64,000 nucleotides of DNA from Patiria miniata (Eukaryota; Echinodermata; Asteroidea; Valvatida; Asterinidae): assembly GCF_015706575.1 (NCBI RefSeq), contig NW_024037065.1:868001-932000 (forward strand). Reading direction: 5' to 3'. This document shows, one piece after another, positions 1-11,198 of this stretch (positions within the stretch are counted from its first letter, which is position 1; each line of letters opens with the position of its first letter). Position numbers and translations under genes: made by a program. The notes beneath the pieces were generated by a model. The model made no database searches. It was given only the letters and a program-made list of their open reading frames with translations, and was not told where the DNA came from.

Positions 1-372
1 TCAGTGGGGTCGTGTCCGTCTTTCCATCATTTCAGTCGGGTCAGGTCAGTTTTTCCATCATTTCAGTCGGGTCGGGGTCGGTTTTCCATCATTTCAGTCG
101 AGTAAGGTCGGTTTTTCCATCATTTCAGTCGGGTCAGGTCGGTTTTTCCATTATATCAGTCGGGTAGGGTCGGTTTTTCCATCACTTCATTCGGGTCGTG
201 TCGGTTTTTCCATCATATCAGTCGGGTAGGGTCGGTTTTTCCATCATTTCAGTCGGGTCGTGTCGGTTTTTCCATCATTTCAGTCGGGTCGGGTCAGTTT
301 TTCCATCATTTCAGTCGGGTTGTGTCGGTTTTTCCATCATTTCAGTCGTTTCGGTTCGGTTTTGCTTTGGGA
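1..372. repeat. 31-bp minisatellite (TCGGTTTTTCCATCATTT type)
   Basis: About twelve head-to-tail copies of a 31-bp unit run from the window edge to about 360. Each unit has a T-run, CCATCATTTCAG, then two or three GTCGGG-like pentamers. Copies differ by a few bases, mainly G/T/A changes in the GTCGGG part. The array is cut by the window start, so its full length is unknown. Open frames across it follow the repeat and are not genes. Confidence 0.9.
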
Positions 373-1480
373 TTTTTGGTTCGGGTCGGGTCAGGTAAGC
401 TATGTTGTGAATAAAAGAAATAAACCGAAAATAACTGGAAAAAAAAAACGAGCGGGAAATTCACGTGGTGTATTTACTGTTTTTATAGCTTTAGATTAAA
501 ACAGCCAAATTTACGTGTTGGTAACGGTATGATATGAAAAAAAGACTCCAGTGAAAATCGGACCCATTTTCCCTATTATTGGTTAAACCCTCTCACGTGC
601 TGGTCACTCTCCTAATTATCCTGATCATCACTTAATTAAGCATGCGTAATACTACCAATGAGGCCGTATTTCAAAGAGTCTTAAATTTATGCTACACCGG
701 CACATCAAAAGAGAAAAAGAACAGTAGACTGGAAACGCGCACACAAAAAAATACATTGTAATTCTTTACATACCATGGGATGGTAAGTTAAACAGGTAAC
801 GGACGTTCCTTGATTGATCAATATTCATGCAATACTGGTATAATTTCAGGCACAAAATGGACACAATATTCGTGAAATTTAGGATGATTTGCCCGAGCTA
901 GACATTCGGGTTCGGTTGCATTTTTCTCGGTTTGGGTCGGTTTTTCCCAGAATTTGTGTCTAGTCGAATTGGGTTGGAGAGTTCAGATCGGTGCGGTTCG
1001 GATTCGGTTTACATTTTTACTGTTTCTGGTCGGTTTCGCCTAGTCAACCCAATTCGATGCACATCATTACTGGCAAGGGTCTTTCAGAAGGTATTTCAGA
1101 ACACCAAGATGTTTTAAACATCATCATGCTAAAGTATAGGAAATATTGATGGTATTGTCCAAACTGGAAATGTATGTTTCTTCCTGGTGTTTATTTAGCA
1201 CTGTATACTAGGTGCTTTCCGAAAAACAGTAATTAAACACAATTGTAGGCATTCTCAGCCAGGATTTGAACCCATATTGTCCTGCCTACTTGTACAGACC
1301 GAGGATACCAGTACCAGTGTCAAGTAGCCAATTCAAATCCTATATGGGGCATTGCAACCAATGTAATAAGTGAGGGAACTTGAGCGAGTTTAATCTTATG
1401 TTTCGTTGATTGCGATACCCTATATAGGATTCTTCACCAGTAAGCGGAAGCTTGTGGGTTTGAATCCTGCCTGCGATATA
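373..1480. other. Gene-free stretch with a diverged GGTTCGGT patch and two tRNA B-box-like motifs
   Basis: No convincing coding region is visible. A short patch at 898-1050 repeats GGTTCGGT/GGGTCGGTTTTT words like those of the minisatellite at the window start and may be a decayed relative. Two pol III B-box-like motifs lie at 1262-1272 (minus strand, GGTTCAAATCC) and 1457-1467 (plus strand, GGTTTGAATCC), facing each other. They could be SINE remnants, but no full tRNA-like head can be traced. Confidence 0.5.
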
Positions 1481-2174
1481 CAGCGTGTCCCAAAAAATGT
1501 CCCTCTCATAGACCACAGAATAATTACCAAAATCAAGTTTTATACTCCATTAACTTTACATATTTAGAAAGCCCACTTAATTTTGTAGTTCCTGTGAAAA
1601 TTTCAAAGGTCTCGCTTCATTGGTTTTGAATACACAGGCTCTCATGTACCAGCAGTGCTTTCCGGCCTATTCCAAGTTTGATAAAAAGAAATGCACACTA
1701 CAGACATACCATACCTTATTCCATGCTTCACTTTTATTTCAAAAACTGTGTTCTTGTTTTTGTTATTAAGTAACTAAAGTCAAGTTCCTTTACTTTTTTA
1801 AATGAAAACTAATCAAAGTTGCAGTTCCACTGGTCGTGTTTGCTTTCACAGGGTGTGTTCCACTTATGGTTTGTCCTTCAATGTCCAGCTTTCAAACCTT
1901 TATTGTCCTCCTGCACGTCCTTTCCACCTGATTTCCATTCAGGTTTATGCATTGATGCGCCCTATTGCAGAAAATGTAGCACTGCAAACTTGGAATGGGC
2001 TGAAAAGCACTGCTGTTACATAATACACTGTGTATTGAAAACCAATGAAGCGAGACCAATGAAATTTTCACAGAAGTTACAAAATTATATGGGCTTCAAA
2101 ATCTGAACACTAAATTGAGAATAATACTTGAATTTAGCAGTCTATCAGAGGGACATTTTTTTTGGGACACCCTG
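1481..2174. mobile_element. Foldback/MITE-type DNA element with long terminal inverted repeats
   Basis: The left end CAGCGTGTCCC is matched in inverted orientation by GGGACACCCTG at the right end. Both continue into AAAAAATGTCCCTCT. The inverted arms extend inward well beyond the ends: the block with CTCGCTTCATTGGTTTT at about 1610-1630 is mirrored near 2035-2060, giving arms of roughly 200 bp with some mismatches. ATATA stands directly left (1476-1480) and one base right (2176-2180), a possible target duplication. No transposase is encoded; the 73- and 95-aa frames inside are by-products of the arms. Superfamily not assigned. Confidence 0.8.
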
Positions 2175-3057
2175 CATATATGTTTTTTTATCGTAGCTGT
2201 ATTTCTGTATGTAGTAAAACAAATTTGGCATTTCTAAAATTGCATTTTTAAACTTACATTTTTACTGCAATAACTAATTCTTTTGTTTGAATCATTGTTT
2301 GTGGAAATATTACATTTGCAAGGCATTGGACCACCACCAAATACAAACACGCTTATTAGAGATACTTAGTACAAATAAAACTGTCGCACTAGACAAAAAT
2401 ATATCTGCACAAAAGATTGTCATTTCATGAGGAAAATGTCAAAATAACAAAAAAAATACATACTGGCTTAAGGAAAAAATATTAACAATTACAAATGTAT
2501 TACGACATAACAACTCATGAAATGGAAACTCATTAGTAAGTAGGGCTGTGCATCGGAACCGGGTACTCGGGTACCCGACCGTTGATGTCAGGAACCGATT
2601 CCAGATTATGGAATCGAGTACCCGTTTTCAATTTTATGTAAACTACGTATTAATTTTTCAGATGATGAAGGCAAAAGGTTTTGAATGTCATTTGATCGGA
2701 ATTTTCAAAATGAAAATTTCAAAATTTTGTATTTTCATTTGATTTTTCACTGTTTTCATTTGTATTTATTAAAGAGTTTCTTGTACAAGGCCACAAAAAT
2801 AGTTATGTTTCCGATTCATTATTACATGGTATTAGAAAATGTGTAGGTAGGGAATTTCTTTTGCACACAGCTTACGTGTAGTCGAGGTTTAAAGGTTAAA
2901 TGTAGTAGGGGCCTAATTTATGTTGTGGGTGGGTGGTTTTTTTTTTGGGGGGGGGGGCTTTTTTCCTGAAAAAAATAGCCCCGAGGCTGTTCGAATAGGG
3001 TAGGTCGGGTAAATCGGAAGCAAAACTTTTTTTTGGGCCGAGCATAAGGTTTCGTGT
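2175..3057. other. Gene-free stretch with GGTACCCG palindromic patch and poly-G
   Basis: No gene is seen. At 2545-2625 a patch contains the palindromic word CGGGTACTCGGGTACCCG and mirrored GGAATCGAGTACCCG, preceded by GGGCTGTGC, which looks like the end of a non-autonomous hAT-like element whose other end I could not place. At 2746-2800 there is a single copy of the 60-bp unit that is tandem at 3058-3312. A T-run followed by about a dozen G occurs near 2938-2958. Confidence 0.4.
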
Positions 3058-3312
3058 TTTTAAGGTTTTCACTGTTGCATTTATTAAAGATTTTCTTGTA
3101 CAAGCATAGTTTTTGTACTTTTAAGGTTTTCAATGTTTCATTTATTAAAGAGTTTCTTGTACAAGCATAGTTTTGTACTTTTAAGGTTTTCAATGTTTCA
3201 TTTATTAAAGAGTTTATTGTACCATGGAGGAATTCCTCCATGCTTGTACAAGCATAGTTTTTGTACTTAAGGTTTTCAATGTTTCATTTATTAAAGAGTT
3301 TCTTGTTCAACC
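3058..3312. repeat. 60-bp tandem repeat, four copies, one with an inserted palindrome
   Basis: Four copies of a unit begin AAGGTTTTCAATGTTTCA and continue through TTATTAAAGAGTTTCTTGTA. The third copy carries an extra piece at about 3221-3246 centred on the perfect 20-bp palindrome CATGGAGGAATTCCTCCATG, with GTAC on both sides. A lone copy lies upstream at 2746-2800. The unit is AT-rich and non-coding. Confidence 0.85.
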
Positions 3313-3851
3313 ACAGTTTTGTTTACTCGGTACTTTGTGGGGTATTTTGTGTTTTTGAAACACTGATAATCCTTGTGGGGAATAATTGAGGACCCCATAT
3401 TCATGGCCCACAAGGAGCAATTGTACTTACATCGGTACCCCACAATCTGGTACCCCATATATGCCTTCGTGTAAGTATAGGTGGGTGTGCGTGCGTGCGT
3501 GATGCATATGGTGTGAATAAGCAACGGACCCAAAAATCATATAAAAAGACAGCTTTAGTCTGCATGGCTTCCTGGATGAATACAACTCTTTTCTACGATT
3601 CAAGTCCAGCTGGAACCGGGACTGAACACGCTGAACTTAAGTTAAAGCCACTTTTATCATCTGTGTTTTACCCTGTAATTTCACTCCATAATCAAAAACC
3701 TGCCCTATCTCCACAAAATAATTTCTTCAAGTTCGTTACATTGAAACTGTAAGGCAGTTGGCAAGTCTAGAAACTAAAAAGTGGAATTTGTTTTCTTTCA
3801 GGATTTTGTTTTCATTCGGATTTTTGTTTTCCTTCAGTAAACGGGGGAAGA
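3313..3851. other. Gene-free stretch
   Basis: Nothing gene-like is seen. There is a short GTGCGTGCGTGC dinucleotide-like run at 3488-3501 and otherwise unremarkable AT-rich sequence. Confidence 0.4.
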
Positions 3852-4150
3852 CCCTTACCAAAAATACCAATTCAATTTTCCAATTGGAACCAATTAGAAC
3901 TAATTGGAAATTATTTCCAATTGGAACCAATTGGTTCCAATTGGAAATAATTTCCAAATGGCAATTGGCACAAACCAATTGGAACCAATTGAAACCAATT
4001 GGATCCAATTGGATCCAAATGGTTCCAATTGGAACCAATTGGTTTGTGCCAATTGGTTCCAATTGGAACTAAATGGGATGGATGGGACCAATTGGGACCA
4101 ATTGGAAAAATTTCCAATTAACTGGAAATAATCCCAATTGGGACCAATTC
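3852..4150. repeat. CCAATTGG self-complementary array with a structured end
   Basis: About 300 bp is built almost wholly from words such as CCAATTGGAA, CCAATTGGTT and CCAATTGGATCC. Because CCAATTGG is its own reverse complement, the tract can fold on itself in many registers. The left edge is CCCTTACCAAAAATACC, and nearly the same sequence in reverse orientation bounds a second, independent array at 33340-33360. That shared edge suggests a transposon end rather than simple slippage. A matching right edge here is not obvious. Overlapping frames rich in NWFQLEPIG are repeat translations. Confidence 0.85.
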
Positions 4151-6122
4151 AAGTTTCTTTTTTGCAAATACTTTTGCTAAATGGTAGGAGGAATAAAATT
4201 TTTGATCGCTCGCTAACAAAAAGAAAATACAGTGTCATATATATTGGTCGCAATGTGACAGTTCACAATTTATTTACAATATTTACAATATACAATAATT
4301 TTGTTGACAGTGGCTGTTTCATCTAAAATGTTTGTTTAACTCTGAGCAAGCATGGACTAGGGCACACAATGAGTGTCATAACTTTCCTTTCACCTCCAAG
4401 TTATTATTTAAATGTGAACGTAAACAGATATTAAGATTTTTCACATATTCTTTATAGTATTGTACAACAGCAGAAATATTTTCAACAAGTTGTGGTCAGA
4501 CCCTTAAAAGTGAGCATATCAAGGTGACACCTTCAAAGTTATTTATTTAAAATGATTCTCCTAAGGAAGGTATAAAATACATTTGATATGGTACAAGGTC
4601 CCATCAATTTACAATCCCAAATGAACTAGACTAGGATGTGGACATGATCGAAGCATCAGCTGGTGATTCAAATACGGCAGTGGTGAACAATGCTGTCGCT
4701 GACCACTACTGACCTTTGCCACAGACTGCCGAAAGTACACATGAAACTTAAAAGAGACCTGTATCTGAAAAAAGATTGGTGTGAATCATTGGAAAAAAAT
4801 GAGAAAAACCAAGCTCTAATTTGCCAATTTTCCAGAAAATAACCACATATGCAAACAGTACACAGGACGTATGCAATATTTAGGCCAATTATTAGCAAAG
4901 TTGGTTTGAAATCATTAGGAAAAAATGACAAACAAGGCCATTTTGTCCATTTTTAAGAGAAATGACCACTGCTGAACAAAGTGACCTTTGTCCTAAATCA
5001 AAAGACAAGTACTCACAAAACATGCAACTAGCCACAAAACTGAATAAGTTTGGCAGAAATCTGCGTACACCCTATATAAGGCTACATCAGCCCAGGGATG
5101 CAAGTGACCATCGGATGAAGACTGTGGGAGAAGCAGCTTCTTTTTTCGTTTTCTCCTGCAAAGCAAATGTACTAGCTGTGCATAATTTGCATGCACTATA
5201 TACTGCGTCTGTACTGTACTCGACCTCTGCTGTCTGGCACAAGTTTTGGTAATTAACACCATGGAGTTACATGTAGAAACACACAAACAGGTAAGTAAAA
5301 AAAAATATCACACAAACACCTATGCAAACACTACATGCAATATTTTATAATTTAGAGAACTGTTTAGTCAAACAGATGAATTAGTGATGGTCCTTCAATA
5401 TTCATGGAGTTTGTAGGCCTAAAACAGTACCATGCCATGAATGAGTGACATTAGCCTTCTTCATTATCATGTTCTTACTTGGAAAGAATGTTTGTGCATG
5501 AACATCACTTGACACCATACAAGGCTACACGATGTAACTAATTATGCACAAACCCAGTGTGAGACTGGTCTGAAAAAGTCTAAGTGTTTTCATAAGTTTC
5601 CCTTCTAAATCTGACTTTTTTGGTCATCTCTTTCTGATGGCTGACATGGCTGATAATACATGTAGGTCACTGCAAGTGATGTCTGTTATGTCCGTGTATG
5701 GAACTCTTTCCGTTTGTGTATTTTTCACTATGTCCTTTTTGGAGTTATATGACTGACCACTTTCTGTTATACTTCTAAGATCTAGAAACGAATTGTGTAC
5801 CTTCTACTTTTTAGCACTCTTACTTCACAGTGGCAGGTAGTCGTGCAATAAAAACAAGATATCCCCCCCCCAGCACATTGTTGAATTTGAGAGAGATATG
5901 GCAGCCAGGACCGTAGCTTTTGTCAGAGATTTTGTTTGAGAATTGGCATTCTACTGTGTGATTGTAAGAGTTTTGAAATTCGTCCATTGATGCACTTTTC
6001 AAATTTCCATTGAGTTATAACTTCCCCAAACGTAAGAGTGCTAGAAGTGTCTAAAAAGTACATTTTTATAATGCCACGACCCTCACATTCCTACAAAGCA
6101 TAAAACATTGGATGTCAAGTTC
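4151..6122. other. Gene-free stretch
   Basis: Several short frames (60-97 codons) occur, but none has a recognisable domain, a splice context or a duplicated pattern that supports coding. A weak inverted pair involving AGCACTCTTAC is present at about 5797-5825 and 6027-6060, possibly a decayed small element. A TATATAAGG word at about 5074 is not followed by a credible gene. Confidence 0.4.
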
Positions 6123-6465
6123 AAAGGTAAAGTCCATCATTTGTCATTTGTGCATTTTTTTCCCGTTTGAAGCAACAGAAGTGCTCAATATCTAAAGAAG
6201 GGTGCTTAACCTCTAACCTGATGGAGTTTCAGTTTCAGTGAATGCAGTACAGTGTATATTCCGAGAAAACAATATTCTAGTATCTCAATTTTCTATTAAA
6301 AAACTCCTGAGTCATGTTGCACGAAATCAGCATTTGAGACACGTTCTCAACTTCTCATTCAGCCGATTGCTACTAAATGTACATGTCTTTTGTTGGAAAT
6401 GACTCTCTTTTACTGTTTTCTTCAGAGTGACTGCGTGTTAAAAAGGAGTAATTTTACATGGAGTT

Positions 6466-6656
6466 TGTAGTATCCAAACACATACATGTTTAATATAGAA
6501 TAAGTGTTAAGCCACATGTCATTTCCAGGCCACCATACAAATGTACAGGTTTGACCTTTGTACCCTGTGTACAGTATTCGTGCATTGCATGTGTAGTTCC
6601 AATAAAGCAGCATACAGATCAATCTAAACAATCTGTCTCCATCCTCCGATTCTACA
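6466..6656 (+). repeat. 5' LTR of the Mag-like element
   Basis: 191 bp beginning TGTAGTATCC and ending GATTCTACA, with the usual TG...CA ends. AATAAAGC near 6600, 56 bp before the end, could serve as the polyadenylation signal when this sequence acts as 3' LTR. Identical by eye to the copy at 11199-11389. Confidence 0.95.
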
Positions 6657-6657
6657 C

Positions 6658-6670
6658 TGGCGACGAGGAT
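6658..6670 (+). other. Primer binding site, tRNA-Ser(GCT) type
   Basis: TGGCGACGAGGAT lies one base after the 5' LTR. It is complementary to the 3' end of animal tRNA-Ser(GCT), which ends ATCCTCGTCG plus CCA. The same 13-mer is used by the broken gag element at 51412-51424. Confidence 0.8.
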
Positions 6671-6908
6671 AAAAGGTCACCAATCCTAACATTAGGATCC
6701 TGGACAGTAACTGTGAGTTAAAATCTGCACCAAATCTTGGTGCAAAAGTGTGAAATTTGGCGGATAAAACTTCGTCTGACTGTGAACATTCTGCATATTC
6801 GCTGTTCATAGAGAATACACACGTTCACGTGTATACAGCTATACATACACGTACATGTACTTACTGTCCTACTCGCGATTTTCAGCATTGTTTATCGTGA
6901 TTTTCGTC

Positions 6909-9900
6909 ATGGCCTCCGGTGGTTTTTCAATGCCGACACTGTCACCATTTGATCCACATAGTGATCCATCTTCGGTTTCCACGAAATGGGAGAAATGGAC
7001 ACGAAGATTCGAAGGCGCAATGGTTGGGTTTGATATCACTGACGATACACGGAAAAAAGCGCTACTTCTACACTATGGAGGTGAGGAACTACAGGACATT
7101 TATGACACGCTCAAGTCAGATAGCAATGACTATGCTGCTGCCAAAAAGGCCCTCACTGACTACTTCGCGCCAAAGAAAAATGTCGTCTATGAGACCATCA
7201 TATTCAGACGCACCAAGCAAAATACCACTGAGAACATTGACCAGTACTGCACGAGGCTTCGTCAGCAGGCTGTGAAGTGTGATTTCAGTGACATCGATCG
7301 CGAACTCAAAACGCAGATCATTGAAGGCTGCACCTCTAAGCACCTACGGCGCAAATCTTTGGAAAAAGACAGAAACTTGACTGAACTGCTAGAACTAGCA
7401 CGATCACTGTCGTTGTCGGAGAGCAGAGCACATGACGTAGAAGCAGATGGCTCACAAACAGCCGTCAACAAAGTTGCCAAGCCCAAGCGCAACTTCAAAA
7501 AGCCTACCCGACACGACACCAAGCCCCCAAAGCGTACATGTTTCTACTGCGGAGGATCGTATCCCCACAAGAACCAATGTCCTGCCAAGGGTCACGAATG
7601 CTCAAAGTGCGGTAAGCAAGACCACTTTGAGAAAGTCTGCAGATCAGACAAGCAGCGTAAAAACACTCCGACTCGCGAACGACCGAGGCAGTACAAACCA
7701 GTCGCAAACGTCGAGGATAGCTCAAGCGAGGATGAATACCTATTCGGCATCCACAAAGCAAGCTCAAACAAGCAGCCGAGAGTCGATGTTCGAATCTGCG
7801 GTTCTCGCATCAATGCCTTAATCGACACTGGAGCCTCTGTCGACGTCATGAGTCAGCGCACGTTCGACACACTAAAAATCACACCGCCCCTCACAAAGCC
7901 AACACACACTCGCGTATACGCGTACAACAGTGACAAGCCTCTACAGATCACCGGAACATTCGAAGCACTGGTGACGCACAAAGAAAACACATCATCAGCC
8001 ACTTTCTTTGTCGTTGCTGGTAACTGTGACACTCTGCTGAATTTCAATACAGCGTTGGCCCTCAAAATCGTCCACATTTCGTACGCAGTACAACATGATG
8101 GCGATATCCTGTCGAATTATGCAGATCGCTTCGAGGGAATCGGCAAACTAAAGGACACAAAATGCAAGCTCCATATCGACGAAACTGTAAGATCAGTTAC
8201 CCAACCACATCGTCGAATTCCATTCCACGTGCGCAAACAAACAGAAAAGGAGCTACAGCGTCTCCTCGATCTCGACATCATAGAACGCGTTGGTGACGAG
8301 CCAACCCCATGGGTCTCACCGATTCAAGTTGTCCCGAAACCCAAGAGTCCTGATCAGATCCGCATTTGTGTGGACATGCGTGCGGCGAACAAGGCAGTCC
8401 AACGCGAACGCCATATAACGCCTACAATCGACGACATCTCAAAAGTCAATGGAGCCAAAGTCTTCTCAAAGCTAGACTTGAATGCAGGATACCACCAAAT
8501 TGAGCTCGCTGAGGAATCGAGATACATAACAGTGTTCTCCACACACATCGGACTATTCCGGTACAAGAGACTCAATTTTGGAGTCACCTCAGCCGCAGAG
8601 GTTTTTCAGAACCTCATCCAATCATCACTGCACGGTCTTGATGGTGTCATAAACATTAGTGATGACATACTCATCTTCGCACGCTCACAAGACGAGATGA
8701 ACACCCGGCTCGATGCATGCCTGCAAAGGTTGAGAGATCGCAACCTCACACTAACCAAAGCCAAGTGTGAATTCAATCGCGACAGCATTGCTTTCTTCGG
8801 ACACATATTCAGCGCAGAAGGCATATCACCAGACCCCCAGAAGGTCAAAGCAATCCTCAGTGCTTCTGATCCGCAAACCGTGAGTGAGGTACGCAGCTTA
8901 CTTGGCCTCGCAACATATTGCAGCAGATTCATTCCCGATCTCGCAACAATATCTGCTCCCCTTCGCGATCTCACACGCGAATCAACCGAATGGAAGTGGA
9001 CCAAAAAGCACCACAACGCGATACGCGAAATCAAGCAACGCCTTGCCACCAGCTGTTCTACATCCTACTATGACCCCGCCAAAGCAACACAGCTAATCGT
9101 CGACGCAAGCCCTGTCGGTCTAGGGGCCATTCTCGCACAGACTGACAAAACTGGAAACCAATCCATTGTCGGCCTGGCAAGCAGGTCACTCACACTGGTC
9201 GAGCAACGATATTCGCAGATCGAACGCGAAGCACTCTCAGTCACATGGGGAACTTTGCACTACCATCTCTACCTATATGGTAATAACTTTGAGGTTGTCA
9301 CAGATCACAAACCGCTTGTGACACTCTTCAACAACCCCAATAGCAAGCCACCCATGAGAATTGAACGTTGGATCCTGAAACTGCAAGAATACAGGTTCCA
9401 AGTAGCATATCAGCCTGGTAAGCTGAACCCGGCTGACTACCTCTCCAGGCATCCGCTTCCAACGACCAAGCCAGCAAGCCACGAAGAAAAAATGGCAGAA
9501 CAGCACGTCAGCTTCGTAACCAGCAACGCAGTCCCAAAGACTCTCACACTGAGTGAACTGAAAAGTGCAACTGAAACTGATCACGCACTACAACTCTGCA
9601 TCGAAGCCCTGAGAACGAACAACTGGAAAGCACTCATGAAGCAGGCAGTGGATCCTGACACCAAAAGCACACTGCAAAGCATGTACAAAATACGCGACGA
9701 ACTGACAGTAATCCCGACAAATGACCTGATCCTGCGGCGAAACTGCATCGTCATCCCTGCTTCAGCCCAAGACCATGTCATCGAACTTGCTCACGAAGGA
9801 CATCAGGGCATTGTAAAAACTAAACAATTGCTCAGGGAAAAAATATGGTTCCCTGGCATTGACAGGCTGGTTGAAGGCAAAATCAGCCAGTGCATTCCCT

Positions 9901-10424
9901 GCCAAGCAACATCGTCCAGTACACTACGCGAGCCACTGCAAATGTCTACCTTGCCAGCCGGACCATGGCTTGAAGTCAGTGTGGATTTCGCTGACTTACC
10001 TTCAGGCGAACACCTTCTTGTTGTAACAGACGATTACAGCCGCTATCCTGTGGTCGAAATTGTAACTTCGACTTCCGTCAAGGCTGTCATTCCGAAACTG
10101 GACGCCATATTTTCGCAATTTGGCATTCCACAAATCGTCCGGTCCGACAACGGCCCACCGTTTAACAGTGGAGACTTCAAGAAATTTGCAGCATATCTCG
10201 GGTTCAAGCATCGCCGCATAACACCCTTGTGGCCACGAGCAAACAAGAACTCCACAAATTTCTACGCAATTACCGCGCCACACCACACTCAACTACAGGC
10301 TCTCCACCCGCCGAGCTCCTGTTCGGACGCCCTTTTCGCACACGCATCCCTCAGACAGACATCACAACAGACAACGCTGACCGCGAAATTCGCGAACGCG
10401 ACAAGCGCAAGAAATTCAACATGA
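6909..10424 (+). CDS. gag-pol: Gag-Pol polyprotein of the Mag-like element (3' end frameshifted)
   Basis: One open frame runs from 6855 to 10424. I prefer the ATG at 6909 (MASGGF); the upstream ATG at 6855 adds 18 mostly hydrophobic residues. Counting from 6855, a gag region occupies about 19-220 and two zinc knuckles about 229-262 (CFYCGG and CSKCGKQDHF). The protease has DTGA near 324. Reverse transcriptase has FSKLDLNAGY near 541 and the catalytic motif ISDD at about 601-604, a Mag-type variant of YxDD. RNase H begins at LIVDASP near 748. Integrase has its zinc-binding HH-CC pair (about 979-1016), and the first two catalytic Asp lie in SVDFADL and RSDNGPP. After WPRAN (about 1126-1130) the frame leaves integrase and reads about 57 unrelated residues to a stop. 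The third catalytic acid, Glu, is missing, so this copy cannot make active integrase. Confidence 0.93.
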   Translation: MASGGFSMPTLSPFDPHSDPSSVSTKWEKWTRRFEGAMVGFDITDDTRKKALLLHYGGEELQDIYDTLKSDSNDYAAAKKALTDYFAPKKNVVYETIIFRRTKQNTTENIDQYCTRLRQQAVKCDFSDIDRELKTQIIEGCTSKHLRRKSLEKDRNLTELLELARSLSLSESRAHDVEADGSQTAVNKVAKPKRNFKKPTRHDTKPPKRTCFYCGGSYPHKNQCPAKGHECSKCGKQDHFEKVCRSDKQRKNTPTRERPRQYKPVANVEDSSSEDEYLFGIHKASSNKQPRVDVRICGSRINALIDTGASVDVMSQRTFDTLKITPPLTKPTHTRVYAYNSDKPLQITGTFEALVTHKENTSSATFFVVAGNCDTLLNFNTALALKIVHISYAVQHDGDILSNYADRFEGIGKLKDTKCKLHIDETVRSVTQPHRRIPFHVRKQTEKELQRLLDLDIIERVGDEPTPWVSPIQVVPKPKSPDQIRICVDMRAANKAVQRERHITPTIDDISKVNGAKVFSKLDLNAGYHQIELAEESRYITVFSTHIGLFRYKRLNFGVTSAAEVFQNLIQSSLHGLDGVINISDDILIFARSQDEMNTRLDACLQRLRDRNLTLTKAKCEFNRDSIAFFGHIFSAEGISPDPQKVKAILSASDPQTVSEVRSLLGLATYCSRFIPDLATISAPLRDLTRESTEWKWTKKHHNAIREIKQRLATSCSTSYYDPAKATQLIVDASPVGLGAILAQTDKTGNQSIVGLASRSLTLVEQRYSQIEREALSVTWGTLHYHLYLYGNNFEVVTDHKPLVTLFNNPNSKPPMRIERWILKLQEYRFQVAYQPGKLNPADYLSRHPLPTTKPASHEEKMAEQHVSFVTSNAVPKTLTLSELKSATETDHALQLCIEALRTNNWKALMKQAVDPDTKSTLQSMYKIRDELTVIPTNDLILRRNCIVIPASAQDHVIELAHEGHQGIVKTKQLLREKIWFPGIDRLVEGKISQCIPCQATSSSTLREPLQMSTLPAGPWLEVSVDFADLPSGEHLLVVTDDYSRYPVVEIVTSTSVKAVIPKLDAIFSQFGIPQIVRSDNGPPFNSGDFKKFAAYLGFKHRRITPLWPRANKNSTNFYAITAPHHTQLQALHPPSSCSDALFAHASLRQTSQQTTLTAKFANATSARNST

Positions 10425-10822
10425 AAAAGAACGCTGAAAAACACATGACAAAGAGACACAAGCCAATCACTCGCGGTGATCCAGTTTTGGTGAAGCGTGA
10501 TGGCTTCATCCGAAAGCAGCAAACCCCGTATGACACGAATCCATACCGTGTCGTTGACGTCAAAGGTCCCATGATAACAGCCGAACGCGAAGGACATCGA
10601 GTCACACGAAACTCTTCGTTCTTCAAAACACTCCCAGACAGCGTCGCTACAGACAGTGAGTCTTTTGAGCCAACAGACATCGTCCAAGAGACAGCACCCG
10701 ATGAACCAACCAAGAACACTGGAACAAGCGAGTCACCAGAGACACAAACAAACACAGAACAACGCTACCCGACTCGCATTCGGAAATCACCCGAGTATCT
10801 CAAGGACTATGTGCCATCCTAG
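10229..10822 (+). pseudogene. Detached integrase C-terminal part of the same polyprotein
   Basis: This frame overlaps the end of the main one and carries the expected integrase continuation: LRNYRATPHSTTG, PAELLFGRPF, then the basic C-terminal domain with DPVLVKRDGF and a Ser/Thr-rich tail. The switch falls at 10230-10245, where GAGCAAAC is read in both frames. A deletion between two short GCAAAC-like repeats, removing the segment with the catalytic Glu and changing the frame, explains it simply. Deletion size is inferred from family spacing as some tens of bases. Confidence 0.85.
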
Positions 10823-11186
10823 GCATCACAGGCACACAGGCCAAAGACTCTTGCCAAAGGACACTGGACATTGAACTGTAGACAACAGACTTGTTTGCTT
10901 AAAATCAAGCACGCTTTATTTTTGTATCCTTTTTGTTATTTGTTCTGTAACAGTTAATCTCTTTAATTCAAAAAGAAAAAAAGGCAAATATTGCAGATGT
11001 GAGGTAACTGCATGTTTACATGATTGTTCTAGTTAAAGTTACTAATTTGTTAATCTTTAATTCAATCATTGTTCTGGCCAAAGTTTTCCAAAAAAAAACT
11101 ATTCTTAAATCGCCATTGGACTTAAAAAGGTTCACATGATGCACAAGTACCTTTTTAATCTAAAACTCCTGAAAAACAGAATCCAA

Positions 11187-11198
11187 GGTTGGGAGGGA
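11187..11198 (+). other. Polypurine tract of the Mag-like element
   Basis: GGTTGGGAGGGA directly precedes the 3' LTR, the place and composition expected for the plus-strand primer of reverse transcription. It is interrupted by two T. Confidence 0.6.

Noticed and set aside
3736..4131. ORFs rich in NWFQLEPIG
   Set aside because: Translations of the CCAATTGG array in several frames on both strands.
5074..5082. TATA-box-like TATATAAGG
   Set aside because: No supported transcript or coding region follows it.
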